Shown piece by piece: positions 18,266-27,771 of a stretch of 64,000 nucleotides of DNA. A program made the translations under genes and the position numbers. A model generated the notes under the pieces. It saw nothing but the letters and a program-made list of their open reading frames with translations, had not been told where the DNA came from and did no database searches. This stretch comes from Thiomicrorhabdus aquaedulcis (GTDB lineage Bacteria; Pseudomonadota; Gammaproteobacteria; Thiomicrospirales; Thiomicrospiraceae): the NCBI RefSeq assembly GCF_004001325.1, contig NZ_AP018722.1:1674001-1738000 (forward strand), read 5' to 3'. Numbering within the stretch: the first letter of the stretch is position 1; every line of letters starts with the position of its first letter.

Positions 18266-18296
18266 ATGCATTCCCACGCGGGAGCGTGTGAACGAG
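18266..18296. repeat. REP hairpin downstream of RAYT, inverted
   Basis: GCATTCCCACGCGGGAGCG and the following GTGAACGAG are the reverse complement of the first REP of the upstream units, with one change. It closes the RAYT gene between inverted REPs. Confidence 0.8.
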
Positions 18297-18354
18297 AAAT
18301 GAATTAAAGGCAATTAAAACTAACAGGCCTGCTTGTTTTACATGGAATAAATAG

Positions 18355-19392
18355 ATGAACGAACTGTCGTTAAAAGATCAAACCACCGAGTTTTTGCTTT
18401 ATACCGCACCAAGTGGTCAGGTAAAGGTTGAGGTATTGCTCAATAATGAAACCTTGTGGTTGACTCAAGAACGCATGGCGGAATTGTTTGGTGTTCAGCG
18501 CCCTGCGATTAGTAAGCATCTCAAAAACATTTTTGAAAGCGGTGAGCTAATTGAAGCAGAGGTTGTTTCCATTTTGGAACATACCACTGCACACGGTGCT
18601 ATTGAAGGCAAAACTCAGACAAAATCGGTTAAATACTATAATCTCGATGCGGTAATTTCAGTGGGTTATCGCGTCAACTCAGCACAAGCGACTCAGTTTC
18701 GTATTTGGGCAACGGCGTTGATTAAAGAGTACATCATCAAAGGCTTTGCGATGGATGATGCGCGTTTAAAAAATGGGCAGTTTTTCGGTAAAGATTATTT
18801 TAAAGAGTTGTTGGATCGGGTTCGTTCGATACGCGCTAGTGAACGCCGTATTTATCAGCAAATTACCGATATTTTTGCTGAATGCAGTATTGATTATGAT
18901 CCGCAGTCTGAAACAACCCGTTTGTTTTATGCCCATGTGCAAGATAAGTTTCATTTTGCGATTACGGGAAAAACCGCTAGCGAATTGATATATGAAAAAG
19001 CTGATGCCAATTTATCCAATATGGGTTTAAGTACTTTTAAACATGCACCATCAGGCCGAATTTTAAAGTCGGATACGATGATTGGTAAAAATTACCTCAG
19101 TGAAACTGAAATTAAACAGCTTGAGCGTTTGGTGACGAGCTTTTTTGATTATGTCGAAGGGATTATCGAACGTCGCACTACTTTTACCATGGAAGCTTTT
19201 GCAGAAAGTGTCAATAAGTTTTTAAGCTTTAACGAATACCGTATTTTGGAAGGCTACGGCAAAGTTTCACGTAAACAGGCGGAACAAAAGGCGTTTGCTG
19301 AATATGAAGAATTTAATAAACGTCAAAATATCGAGTCGGATTTTGACCGAACCCTTAAGCCATTGCTAAAACAAGTAAATCCGAAAAACTAG
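18355..19392 (+). CDS. RhuM-family protein
   Basis: A 345-residue protein of the RhuM (Salmonella pathogenicity island 3) family, recognised by LTQERMAELFGVQRPAISKH near residues 38-57, a winged-helix-like segment, and NLDAVISVGYRVNSAQAT. Members often accompany restriction or toxin loci and may bind DNA, but the biochemical role is not established. It lies between the RAYT unit and hsdR, in the same direction, and is part of the restriction island. Codon use is less C-rich than in the housekeeping genes around it. No membrane segment is visible. Confidence 0.85.
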   Translation: MNELSLKDQTTEFLLYTAPSGQVKVEVLLNNETLWLTQERMAELFGVQRPAISKHLKNIFESGELIEAEVVSILEHTTAHGAIEGKTQTKSVKYYNLDAVISVGYRVNSAQATQFRIWATALIKEYIIKGFAMDDARLKNGQFFGKDYFKELLDRVRSIRASERRIYQQITDIFAECSIDYDPQSETTRLFYAHVQDKFHFAITGKTASELIYEKADANLSNMGLSTFKHAPSGRILKSDTMIGKNYLSETEIKQLERLVTSFFDYVEGIIERRTTFTMEAFAESVNKFLSFNEYRILEGYGKVSRKQAEQKAFAEYEEFNKRQNIESDFDRTLKPLLKQVNPKN

Positions 19393-19413
19393 GCCTAAAA
19401 AGAATTAAAAACT

Positions 19414-19425
19414 ACCAGGCCTGGT
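19414..19425. repeat. CCAGGCCTGG palindrome between rhuM and hsdR
   Basis: ACCAGGCCTGGT, 12-bp palindrome, in the 87-base gap before hsdR. No T-run follows. Confidence 0.75.
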
Positions 19426-19479
19426 GATTTTAAAGATATAACAAACTACTCGATATTTATCATTCAGGAAAACGTGAAT

Positions 19480-22400
19480 ATGATCACCGAAGACCAACTA
19501 GAACAACTCTGCCTTGAATGGTTTCAATCCATGGATTATGACTATGCCAATGGCTACGAAATTGCACCCGATGGCGAAACCCCAGAGCGCAGTGATTATC
19601 GCCAAATTGTTCTGTTTGGTCGGTTAGTGACTCAACTGCAAATCATTAACCCGCATATCCCCTCTTCTGTTTTAGAAACCGTTGCCCATCAAATAGCTAA
19701 ACCTGAAACCCCTATCCTCATTAAAAACAACAAGACCTTTCACCAGTGGCTATTAGAGGGCGTTAAGGTCAACTTTAAACACCAAGGCGAAGATAAAACC
19801 GATTATGTTCAGCTGATTGATTTTAGTAACTCCGCTAACAATCAATTTTTGGTGGTGAATCAATTTACCATTATGGGGAGCAAAGGTAATCGCCGACCCG
19901 ATGTGATTGTGTTTATTAATGGTTTGCCGTTGGCCGTTTTGGAGCTTAAAAATCCTGCGGATAGCCATGCAGATATTTGGCAAGCCTACCAACAATTGCA
20001 AACCTATAAAGATGAAATCCCCGATCTGTTTACCTTTAACGAGGCTTTGGTGGTGAGTGATGGTTTAAATGCCCGTATCGGTTCTTTAACAGCGAATAAA
20101 GAGCGTTATTTACCTTGGAGAACCGTGGCCAACGAGGATGACCAGCCTTTATTTGAATATCGCTTAGAAACCTTAGTAAAAGGCTTTTTTAATCCTGAGC
20201 TGTTTTTAGATTACATTCGCTTCTTTGTGTTGTTTGAGCAAGACGGCGATAAAACGATTAAGAAGATTGCGGGTTATCACCAGTTTCATGCAGTGCGTGA
20301 AGCAGTTAAAGCGACGATCATTGCATCCCAAGAATTGAAAAGCGGCGTTGCTGAACCGCGCGCTAATTATGGCAATGAAGTTGTGCCTGGCTCGCGTAAA
20401 GCCGGCGTGGTTTGGCATACGCAAGGTTCGGGTAAGTCGATCTCAATGGTCTGTTATGCGGGTAAGTTATTAGCCCAACCCGAAATGAACAATCCCACCA
20501 TTGTGGTGGTGACAGATCGTAATGACTTAGATGGCCAGCTGTTTAATACTTTTAGCATGGCGTCTGAAACCTTAAAACAAACCCCAATTCAGGCGGGTGA
20601 CAGAGATGAGTTGCGCGACATTTTGGCTTCGCGTCAATCGGGCGGAATCATTTTCACTACCGTGCAAAAGTTTGCATTATTAGCGAATGAGTCGCACCAC
20701 CCTGTTTTAAGCCAGCGCCACAATATTGTGGTGATCAGTGATGAAGCCCACCGCAGCCAATATGGCGATAAAGCTAAGCTCAACACCAAAACCGGTCAAT
20801 ACACCTTTGGCTATTCCAAACATTTACGCGACGCCCTGCCCCAAGCGTCATTTATTGGGTTTACCGGCACACCGATTTCTGCTGAAGACAAAGACACGCG
20901 CGCGGTATTTGGTGGCTATGTGTCTATTTACGATATTCAAGATGCGGTAGACGATGGCGCTACGGTTCCGATCTATTACGAATCTCGCTTAGCCAAACTG
21001 GATATTAACGAGGGCGATATTGAAGCCTTAAACGATGATGTCGAGGAGGTGATGGAAGATGAAGAAGACATCTCTACCCGTGAAAAAACCAAATCAAAAT
21101 GGGCTGCCTTAGAAAAATTAGTCGGCAGTGCACCACGCATAGAGCAAGTGGGTAAAGATTTAGTCCACCACTTTAAAACTCGAATTTCTACCATGCCTGG
21201 TAAAGGCTTAATTGTCTGCATGAGTCGTGAGATTTGTGTGGACATGTATGATGCCATTGTCGCTATTAAACCTGAATGGCATGACTCTGACCCAGCCAAA
21301 GGCACCATTAAAATTGTCATGACCGGTTCAGCATCGGATAAATCAAAACTACAACCGCACATCTATAACAAAGACACTAAAAAACTGTTCGAAAAACGCT
21401 TTAAAGACGTTAACGATCCACTGCAACTGGTGATTGTGCGCGATATGTGGCTGACAGGATTTGATGCGCCGAACTGCCACACTATGTATATCGACAAGCC
21501 GATGAAAGGCCACAACCTAATGCAGGCCATTGCGCGGGTAAACCGTGTATTTAAGGACAAACCCGGTGGCTTGGTCGTGGATTACATTGGCATTGCTAAT
21601 GAACTAAAGCGGGCATTAAAAACCTATACCGATTCTAAAGGCAAAGGCACGCCTACTTTAGACACGCGTGAGGCCTTCGCTATTTTATTAGAAAAACTGG
21701 ACATCGTTCACGGGCTATTTCATGGTTTTGATTACCGCGATTATGAAACCAAAGCGCTTAATTTATTACCCGGTGCAATGAATCATATTTTGGCGCTAGA
21801 GGATGGTAAAAAACGTTATTTGGATGTAATGGCCGCTATGAGCAAAGCCTTTACCCTATGCGGCACCATGGATGAGGCCGAGCCTTTAAAAAAAGAAATT
21901 GCCTTTTTGTCTGCGGTGAAAGCCGCCATTACCAAATTTACGGTGGTGGATAAACGTTTAACCGATGAAGCCAAAAATTCGGCTCTAAAGCAAATTATCG
22001 ACAATGCCATTGTGGCCGATGGTGTCGCCGATATTTTTGAGTTGGCGGGCTTAGACAAACCCAATATTGGGTTATTGTCGGATGAGTTTTTAGAAGATGT
22101 AAAAAACCTACCACAGAAAAACTTGGCCATGGAACTCCTAGAAAAACTGTTGCGCGACGAAATAAAAGCTCGCATGAAAACCGATGTGGTTTCAGAAAAG
22201 AAATATTCTGATCGCATTATGGAATCCCTGCGTAAATACCACAACCGTGCCATTGAAACCGCTCAAGTCATCGAAGAGCTGATTGCTCTTGCCAAAGAGA
22301 TGGAAGCCGACTTAGTACAAGCCGATAAATTAGGGTTAAACCCTGATGAAATCGCTTTTTACCGCGCCTTAATTCAAAACGAATCGGCCGTACGCGAATT

Positions 22401-22620
22401 AGGCGACAATAACCTGCGTGACCTTGCCAAATACATCACCGAGCATTTACGCAAAAGCACCACAGTCGACTGGCAAGTTAGGGACAGCGTACGCGCCAAA
22501 CTGCGCAATTTAGTTCGACGCGCGTTAAGAAAATGGAAATACCCACCTGATAAAGCCGATGAAGCGATTGAACTGTGTTTAAGACAGGCTGAAGTATTGA
22601 GTCAACGTTGGAGTGCCTAG
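19480..22620 (+). CDS. hsdR: type I restriction-modification system, restriction/translocase subunit
   Basis: The motor and nuclease subunit that translocates and cuts unmethylated DNA. The N-terminal nuclease has the PD...ELK pattern (RPDVIVF...LAVLELKNP, about 140-158). The SF2 motor follows with Walker A QGSGKS near 315, DEAH in VISDEAHRSQYG near 417, and GFTGTP near 460. The C-terminal helical part binds HsdM. About 1046 residues, normal. The ATG at 19480 is ten bases from AGGA; a GTG six bases earlier is the alternative. It completes the order hsdM-hsdS-(RAYT)-rhuM-hsdR and looks intact. Confidence 0.95.
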   Translation: MITEDQLEQLCLEWFQSMDYDYANGYEIAPDGETPERSDYRQIVLFGRLVTQLQIINPHIPSSVLETVAHQIAKPETPILIKNNKTFHQWLLEGVKVNFKHQGEDKTDYVQLIDFSNSANNQFLVVNQFTIMGSKGNRRPDVIVFINGLPLAVLELKNPADSHADIWQAYQQLQTYKDEIPDLFTFNEALVVSDGLNARIGSLTANKERYLPWRTVANEDDQPLFEYRLETLVKGFFNPELFLDYIRFFVLFEQDGDKTIKKIAGYHQFHAVREAVKATIIASQELKSGVAEPRANYGNEVVPGSRKAGVVWHTQGSGKSISMVCYAGKLLAQPEMNNPTIVVVTDRNDLDGQLFNTFSMASETLKQTPIQAGDRDELRDILASRQSGGIIFTTVQKFALLANESHHPVLSQRHNIVVISDEAHRSQYGDKAKLNTKTGQYTFGYSKHLRDALPQASFIGFTGTPISAEDKDTRAVFGGYVSIYDIQDAVDDGATVPIYYESRLAKLDINEGDIEALNDDVEEVMEDEEDISTREKTKSKWAALEKLVGSAPRIEQVGKDLVHHFKTRISTMPGKGLIVCMSREICVDMYDAIVAIKPEWHDSDPAKGTIKIVMTGSASDKSKLQPHIYNKDTKKLFEKRFKDVNDPLQLVIVRDMWLTGFDAPNCHTMYIDKPMKGHNLMQAIARVNRVFKDKPGGLVVDYIGIANELKRALKTYTDSKGKGTPTLDTREAFAILLEKLDIVHGLFHGFDYRDYETKALNLLPGAMNHILALEDGKKRYLDVMAAMSKAFTLCGTMDEAEPLKKEIAFLSAVKAAITKFTVVDKRLTDEAKNSALKQIIDNAIVADGVADIFELAGLDKPNIGLLSDEFLEDVKNLPQKNLAMELLEKLLRDEIKARMKTDVVSEKKYSDRIMESLRKYHNRAIETAQVIEELIALAKEMEADLVQADKLGLNPDEIAFYRALIQNESAVRELGDNNLRDLAKYITEHLRKSTTVDWQVRDSVRAKLRNLVRRALRKWKYPPDKADEAIELCLRQAEVLSQRWSA

Positions 22621-22642
22621 GGGTCTAGCGGATTAAAGCAAA

Positions 22643-23773
22643 ATGAGAAAAAATATCGCAATTTTTTTGACCCAAAGATGGCCGGCTTTAGCGGCTTTTA
22701 CGCGTGGATTTACGCGTGCAAAGCTCTCCTTAGCTTGGCTTGGGTTTATCAATCTATTCTTGCTCATCGGCTGCAGTCAAACAGACGAGCCATCCAGTCA
22801 AGCAAGCACACCAACCCAAGCGCAAATACTGGTCTTTGGCACGCACGTTAATATTGTGGTTTACCATCCCGATCCGCTACTGGCGCAGGCTGCGATTAGG
22901 GAGGTCGAGCAGACGTTTGCGCAGTTTCATATTGACTGGCATGCTTGGGAAAAAGGCGGCGTGGTGGGTAAAATAAACAGTGCCATAGCCCAACAATCGC
23001 CTATCGACGTGGCCGATTCGGTGAAGAGTTTTATTCTAAAATCGCAACAACTTACCCGTCAAAGTAATGGTTTATTTGACCCGGGCATTGGCCAACTTAT
23101 CGCACTCTGGGGCTTTCACAGCGAACACTGGCAAGGCCCGCCACCGCCACAAAGTAAGATAGATCAATGGCTTAAAGACCGCCCGTCTATTTTAGACCTA
23201 ACGTTTAACGGCCAAACGCTCACCAGTCGCAACCCCAATGTACAACTCGACTTTGGCGGCAACGCCAAAGGTTTGGCCATTGACATCGCCCTTAACACCT
23301 TGCAATCGGCCGGTATACAAAACGCCTTGGTGAGCATTGGTGGCGACATGAAAGTGATCGGTCACAAGCCCAAATCCGCCTCAAACGCGCAAACCCTAGT
23401 TGACCAGGCCTGGTCAATTGGCATTCAAAACCCCAGTCAACCCAATCAAGTCGTGGCATCGCTCAATCTATATTCCAACGAAAGTGTGGTCACCTCGGGC
23501 ACCTATCAACGCTATTTTGAATGGCAAGGCCAACGCTATTCGCACATCATTAACCCTAACACCGGTTACCCAGCCAACGGTTTTGCGTCGGTAACCGTCA
23601 TTCACCCTGATGCTACCACCGCCGATGCGGCCGCCACCGCACTGCTCATTGCCGGCCCCGAACAGTGGCAAACCATTGCCCAAAAAATGGGCGTTAGCGA
23701 TGTTTTTTGCATTACACAAAACGGTGAGTTTTTACAAACAAAAGGCATGGAAAAACGCCTGAAACTGTTATAA
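22643..23773 (+). CDS. apbE: FAD:protein FMN transferase, lipoprotein
   Basis: Transfers FMN from FAD to a threonine of target proteins such as Nqr or Rnf subunits in the periplasm. A signal peptide ends in the lipobox LLIGC with the lipidated cysteine at residue 44. FGTHVNIVV, LDFGGNAKGLAID, VSIGGDMKVIG and HIINPNTGYPA with the following TTADAAATAL match ApbE. Length is 376 residues. It follows hsdR by 22 bases but belongs functionally to the housekeeping side; no clear Shine-Dalgarno. A TTGACCAGGCCTGGTCAA copy at 23400-23417 encodes DQAWS. Confidence 0.93.
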   Translation: MRKNIAIFLTQRWPALAAFTRGFTRAKLSLAWLGFINLFLLIGCSQTDEPSSQASTPTQAQILVFGTHVNIVVYHPDPLLAQAAIREVEQTFAQFHIDWHAWEKGGVVGKINSAIAQQSPIDVADSVKSFILKSQQLTRQSNGLFDPGIGQLIALWGFHSEHWQGPPPPQSKIDQWLKDRPSILDLTFNGQTLTSRNPNVQLDFGGNAKGLAIDIALNTLQSAGIQNALVSIGGDMKVIGHKPKSASNAQTLVDQAWSIGIQNPSQPNQVVASLNLYSNESVVTSGTYQRYFEWQGQRYSHIINPNTGYPANGFASVTVIHPDATTADAAATALLIAGPEQWQTIAQKMGVSDVFCITQNGEFLQTKGMEKRLKLL

Positions 23774-23781
23774 TTTTGCCC

Positions 23782-24348
23782 ATGAATCAATTAACCTCAT
23801 TCGAACACCATTTTTTAATTGCCATGCCCTCGTTAGACGACAGTTGGTTTGAAAAAACCGTTATTTACATCGTCGAAGACAACGAAATGGGCACTATGGG
23901 GTTAGTGGTTAATTTACCTCACAAACTCAATATTCAAGACCTATTAGACCACTTTGACTTTACCGCGCTCGTCCATCGTTCCATGCTAGACGAATCGGTG
24001 TACATGGGCGGGCCCATTGACATGGAACGCGGCTTTATATTGCACCATCCTATCGGCGACTGGAAAAGCTCAATGCCCTTGCAAGACCACTTGGCTATGA
24101 CCGTATCCGAAGACGTTTTGGCGGCGATTGCTCAAGGCGAAGGCCCTAAACAGTGTGTTATTTGTTTAGGTTTTGCTGGCTGGAAACCCGGTCAACTGGC
24201 ACAAGAACTGCACGCCAACAGCTGGCTTACGATTCCCTATAATCAAGCCCTATTGTTTGACACCCCACACTCGCGCAAATGGCACGTTGCCTTAGGTACC
24301 TTAGGCATTTCACCGGCTTTTTTAAGCTCCGAGGTGGGACATGCTTAA
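23782..24348 (+). CDS. algH: YqgE/AlgH family protein
   Basis: A conserved cytoplasmic protein of 188 residues whose biochemical role is not settled. FLIAMPSLDDSWFEKTVIYI at the N-terminus, GLVVN, and YMGGPID are the usual motifs. It begins eight bases after apbE and overlaps ruvX by eight bases, the common algH-ruvX pairing. The ATG is chosen over a TTG two codons upstream. Confidence 0.93.
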   Translation: MNQLTSFEHHFLIAMPSLDDSWFEKTVIYIVEDNEMGTMGLVVNLPHKLNIQDLLDHFDFTALVHRSMLDESVYMGGPIDMERGFILHHPIGDWKSSMPLQDHLAMTVSEDVLAAIAQGEGPKQCVICLGFAGWKPGQLAQELHANSWLTIPYNQALLFDTPHSRKWHVALGTLGISPAFLSSEVGHA

Positions 24349-24784
24349 ACCGCAACCCAACACCGTTGTAAAGGGTGTGGTATTGGCGTTTGACTTTGGT
24401 CTGCGCCGTATTGGCGTGGCAGTAGGTCAAACCATTACCCAAACGGCCTCGCCTGCCGCCATTGTAAACAGCAAAGACGGTCAACCCGATTGGGCGCACA
24501 TAACCAAACTGTTTGCACAATGGCAACCCAGCGCCATTTTGGTGGGTTTGCCTTTGCATTTAGACGGCCGCGAGCAAGCCCTAACCCAGCCGGCACGCAA
24601 ATTTGGGCAACGCCTTAGCGGCCGCTATCAAAAGCCGGTGTTTTTTATAGAAGAACAACTTAGCTCCATCGAGGCCGAACATCGCGGGCTTAAGCAACGT
24701 TATATTGACGACCATGCCGCGCAAATTATTTTAGAAAACTGGCTGCAAACCCACAATACACAGCAGTCTACCCCACCCAATTAA
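24341..24784 (+). CDS. ruvX: RuvX/YqgF, Holliday-junction-resolvase-like rRNA-processing nuclease
   Basis: An RNase H-fold protein of 147 residues implicated in pre-16S rRNA 5' end processing. LAFDFGLRRIGVAVG near residues 15-29 carries the catalytic aspartate, LVGLPLHLDG is the second motif, and DDHAAQIIL near the end supplies acidic ligands. The ATG lies inside the algH end behind GAGGTGGG. It precedes pyrR by 19 bases. Confidence 0.93.
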   Translation: MLKPQPNTVVKGVVLAFDFGLRRIGVAVGQTITQTASPAAIVNSKDGQPDWAHITKLFAQWQPSAILVGLPLHLDGREQALTQPARKFGQRLSGRYQKPVFFIEEQLSSIEAEHRGLKQRYIDDHAAQIILENWLQTHNTQQSTPPN

Positions 24785-24803
24785 GCTTTATGTTAGGAAC
24801 TTT

Positions 24804-25361
24804 ATGACCCATCTCGCCATTGACGTCAATGCCCTACTCGATGACCTTTGCCAACAAATTAAAACCAAGGCCATCTTTAGCCAAGCCCCCAAAATGATTG
24901 GTATACGCACCGGTGGCGAGTGGATTGCTCAACAACTGCACCAACAACTGCAAATAGAAGCGCCTTTGGGTGTTATTGACATTGCCTTTTACCGCGACGA
25001 CTTCTCTAAAATTGGCCTAAACCCCACCGTTCAACCGTCCAACATTCCGTGGGAAATTGACGGCCAACACATTATTTTGGTAGACGACGTGCTGTATACC
25101 GGGCGCACCATTCGCGCCGCTTTAAACGAGATTTTTGATTATGGCCGTCCTGCCAGCGTCACCTTAGTGGTACTGATTGATCGCAAAGGCTGTCGTGAAC
25201 TGCCGTTTCAACCCGATGTGGTTGGCCAAATTATTCATTGCCATCAAACCGTTAAACTGTCCGGGCCCGACCCACTGTGCATTACCATGGTTGAGCAACC
25301 CTGCTTAGACGGCAGCACTCTTACCCACTCCGAACTCGATCAACATAAGGAATCAGCATGA
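24804..25361 (+). CDS. pyrR: PyrR pyrimidine regulator / uracil phosphoribosyltransferase
   Basis: A phosphoribosyltransferase-fold protein of 185 residues. The PRPP loop [20 protein letters not shown] near 91-110 and GIRTGG near 33 are diagnostic. In Firmicutes PyrR binds the pyr mRNA; in Gammaproteobacteria it heads the pyrB-pyrC' unit and its RNA-binding role is less clear. The stop codon overlaps the pyrB start by four bases (ATGA). I saw no obvious PyrR-binding terminator in the short gap upstream. Confidence 0.92.
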   Translation: MTHLAIDVNALLDDLCQQIKTKAIFSQAPKMIGIRTGGEWIAQQLHQQLQIEAPLGVIDIAFYRDDFSKIGLNPTVQPSNIPWEIDGQHIILVDDVLYTGRTIRAALNEIFDYGRPASVTLVVLIDRKGCRELPFQPDVVGQIIHCHQTVKLSGPDPLCITMVEQPCLDGSTLTHSELDQHKESA

Positions 25362-26422
25362 GCGCCGCGCGTCTTTCCGCCCCCAATATTCAGTTAAATG
25401 CGCTGGGTAAAATTAAGCACTTCTTAACCATCGAAGGCCTTAAAAAACACCATTTAACCGAGATATTAGACACCGCCGAATCGTTTATAAACCCGCACAC
25501 CAACGAGATTAAAAAAGTCCCGTTACTGCGCGGTAAAACCATCATGAATCTATTTTTTGAGCCCAGCACGCGCACCCGCACCACCTTTGAAATTGCCGAA
25601 AAACGGCTTTCGGCCGACGTTGCCAGTTTGGACATTCAAACCTCGGCCACCAAAAAAGGTGAATCGCTGCTCGACACCTTATGGAACTTGCAAGCCATGC
25701 AGGCCGACATGTTTGTGATTCGCCACGCCGAAAGCGGTGCGGGGCATTTTTTCTCGCAACACGTTGCCCCACACGTGCACGTGCTAAACGCCGGCGACGG
25801 TCAACACGCCCACCCCACCCAAGCGATGCTGGACATGTTTACCATTCGTAAACACAAAGGCGATATTTTTGATTTAAAAATTGCCATCGTGGGCGATGTT
25901 CTGCACTCGCGTGTGGTGCGCTCGCAAATTCAAGCGTTGAGTATTCTAGAAGCGCGTGAAATTCGCGTCATTGGCCCTAAGACCCTAATGCCAGTCAACA
26001 CCGAAGCCTTGGGTGTGCACGTGTTTCACGACATAGAAGCCGGTTTAAAAGACGTTGACGTCATTATTATGGTGCGCCTGCAAAACGAACGCATGCAAAG
26101 CGCGCTCATCCCCAGTGAAAAAGAATTCTTTAAACTCTATGGCCTCACCGAAAAACGCCTGGCCTTAGCCAAACCCGATGCGATTGTGATGCATCCAGGC
26201 CCCATTAACCGAGGGGTCGAAATTGATTCGGCCGTGGCCGATGGCCCGCAGTCGGTTATTTTAGAACAAGTCACCTACGGCATTGCCGTGCGCATGGCGG
26301 TGATGTCCATTATTATGAGTAACGCCGCCCAACTTGCGCAACACGAAGCCGAACAACTTGCCCTTGCCACGCAAGAGAGCACGCAATCCGACACGCTACT
26401 ACCCACGGAGACCAACGCATGA
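25358..26422 (+). CDS. pyrB: aspartate carbamoyltransferase catalytic subunit
   Basis: Joins carbamoyl phosphate and aspartate in pyrimidine synthesis. [19 protein letters not shown] (about 64-82) carries the carbamoyl-phosphate loop, with [20 protein letters not shown] and [11 protein letters not shown] following. At 354 residues it is longer than the E. coli chain, with an extended C-terminal tail, as in the Pseudomonas-type class A enzyme that assembles with an inactive dihydroorotase. It overlaps both neighbours by four bases, pointing to tight translational coupling with pyrC'. Confidence 0.95.
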   Translation: MSAARLSAPNIQLNALGKIKHFLTIEGLKKHHLTEILDTAESFINPHTNEIKKVPLLRGKTIMNLFFEPSTRTRTTFEIAEKRLSADVASLDIQTSATKKGESLLDTLWNLQAMQADMFVIRHAESGAGHFFSQHVAPHVHVLNAGDGQHAHPTQAMLDMFTIRKHKGDIFDLKIAIVGDVLHSRVVRSQIQALSILEAREIRVIGPKTLMPVNTEALGVHVFHDIEAGLKDVDVIIMVRLQNERMQSALIPSEKEFFKLYGLTEKRLALAKPDAIVMHPGPINRGVEIDSAVADGPQSVILEQVTYGIAVRMAVMSIIMSNAAQLAQHEAEQLALATQESTQSDTLLPTETNA

Positions 26423-27702
26423 GACTGGTCATTAAAAACGGGCGCATTATTGACCCCAGCCAAAACCTAGACAAAATCACTCACCTGTACGTAAGCCGTG
26501 GGCGCATTGCCGGAATAGGCGAAAACCCACCCGAAGGATTTAGCGCCGATCAAGAAGTCGATGCCACCGGCAAATGGGTGTTACCAGGCCTGGTTGATTT
26601 GCAAGCGCGTCTGGGCGAACCGGGCAGTCAATACGTCGGCGACATCGCCTCAGAAACCTTGGCGGCTGTGGCCGGTGGCATTACCAGCATCTGCTTTCCA
26701 CCCGACACCTCGCCGGTAAACGATTCGCAAGCGGTAACCGAACTGATTCAACGTCGTGCCCGCCAAGCGGCCACCGCGTTTGTCATGCCCATAGGCGCGC
26801 TTACGCAAGAACTTAAAGGCGAACGCTTAAGCGCCATTTATTCGCTTAAACAAGCCGGTTGCGTGGCGTTAAGCCAAGCCAACACCCCCATTCAAAACCC
26901 GTTGACCCTAAAAAATGCCCTTGAATACGCCGCCACCCACGACATTGTGGTGATGTTGCGCAGTGAAAGTCGCCAACTAAAAAACAACGGCGTGGCGCAT
27001 GCCGGTGCGGTCAGCTCACGCTTAGGCTTACCGGCGATTCCACCGTCGGCCGAGACCATTGCGTTGGCGCGTGATTTAATTTTGGTGGAAGAAGCCGGCA
27101 TTAAAGCGCACTTTTCGCAACTGTCGTGTGCGCGCTCGGTTGAGATGATTGCGCAGGCCAAACAACGTGGTTTACCGGTCACCTGTGACGTCGCCATTCA
27201 CCAACTGCATTTAAGCGAAATGGATGTGATGGGCTTTAACAGCCTGTTTCACGTCTCGCCCCCGTTGCGCAGTTTGCGTGACCAAGCCGCGTTATTGGCC
27301 GGCTTAAAGTCCGGCGTGATTGACGCGGTGGTCAGCGACCACACGCCGCTGGGCAACGACGACAAATTACTGCCCTTTGGCGAAAGCAAACCCGGCATCA
27401 GCGGCCTTGAAACCCTGTTGCCGCTGTTGATGAAACTGGTGCAAGAAAACGAGCTTGATTTAATGACAGCGATTCGTTGTGTAACGCAAAACCCGGCCAA
27501 TATTTTGGGCATTCAAACCGGTACTTTGTGCGAATCCAGCTCGGCCGACTTCTCGATTGTAAACCCCGAAGCCATTTGGACACTAAACCCAAAAACCATG
27601 GTCAGCGCCGGGCGCAATACGCCCTTTGCTGGTTGGGAGTTTATTGGCAAAGTCGAACAAACCTATTTTCAGGGTCGTCCAGTGTTTAGGGATTTTGTAT
27701 AA
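26419..27702 (+). CDS. pyrC': dihydroorotase-like protein lacking metal ligands (PyrC'/PyrX)
   Basis: A 427-residue amidohydrolase-fold protein. Active dihydroorotases carry an HxH zinc site in the PGLVDxHxHxREPG motif; here it reads [14 protein letters not shown], so both histidines are gone and the enzyme should be inactive. In Pseudomonas such a non-catalytic homologue is needed to assemble aspartate carbamoyltransferase, and the four-base overlap with pyrB fits that. A true dihydroorotase must be encoded elsewhere. The conserved VLPGLVD codons at 26584-26593 are spelled with the CCAGGCCTGG palindrome. Confidence 0.92.
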   Translation: MRLVIKNGRIIDPSQNLDKITHLYVSRGRIAGIGENPPEGFSADQEVDATGKWVLPGLVDLQARLGEPGSQYVGDIASETLAAVAGGITSICFPPDTSPVNDSQAVTELIQRRARQAATAFVMPIGALTQELKGERLSAIYSLKQAGCVALSQANTPIQNPLTLKNALEYAATHDIVVMLRSESRQLKNNGVAHAGAVSSRLGLPAIPPSAETIALARDLILVEEAGIKAHFSQLSCARSVEMIAQAKQRGLPVTCDVAIHQLHLSEMDVMGFNSLFHVSPPLRSLRDQAALLAGLKSGVIDAVVSDHTPLGNDDKLLPFGESKPGISGLETLLPLLMKLVQENELDLMTAIRCVTQNPANILGIQTGTLCESSSADFSIVNPEAIWTLNPKTMVSAGRNTPFAGWEFIGKVEQTYFQGRPVFRDFV

Positions 27703-27731
27703 AATGCTATTAAAAACTGATATTAAAACGA

Positions 27732-27753
27732 CTTTAACCAGGCCTGGTTAAAG
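27732..27753. repeat. 22-bp CCAGGCCTGG palindrome after the pyr operon
   Basis: A perfect 22-bp palindrome with CTTTAA/TTAAAG arms, base-for-base identical to the copy at 53011-53032. It lies between pyrC' and the next gene and could form a hairpin. Confidence 0.85.
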
Positions 27754-27771
27754 AGCGTTAAGGATTTTGAC

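Noticed and set aside
21816-22253. 145-residue minus-strand reading frame
   Set aside because: Antisense shadow of hsdR with low-complexity serine-rich content.
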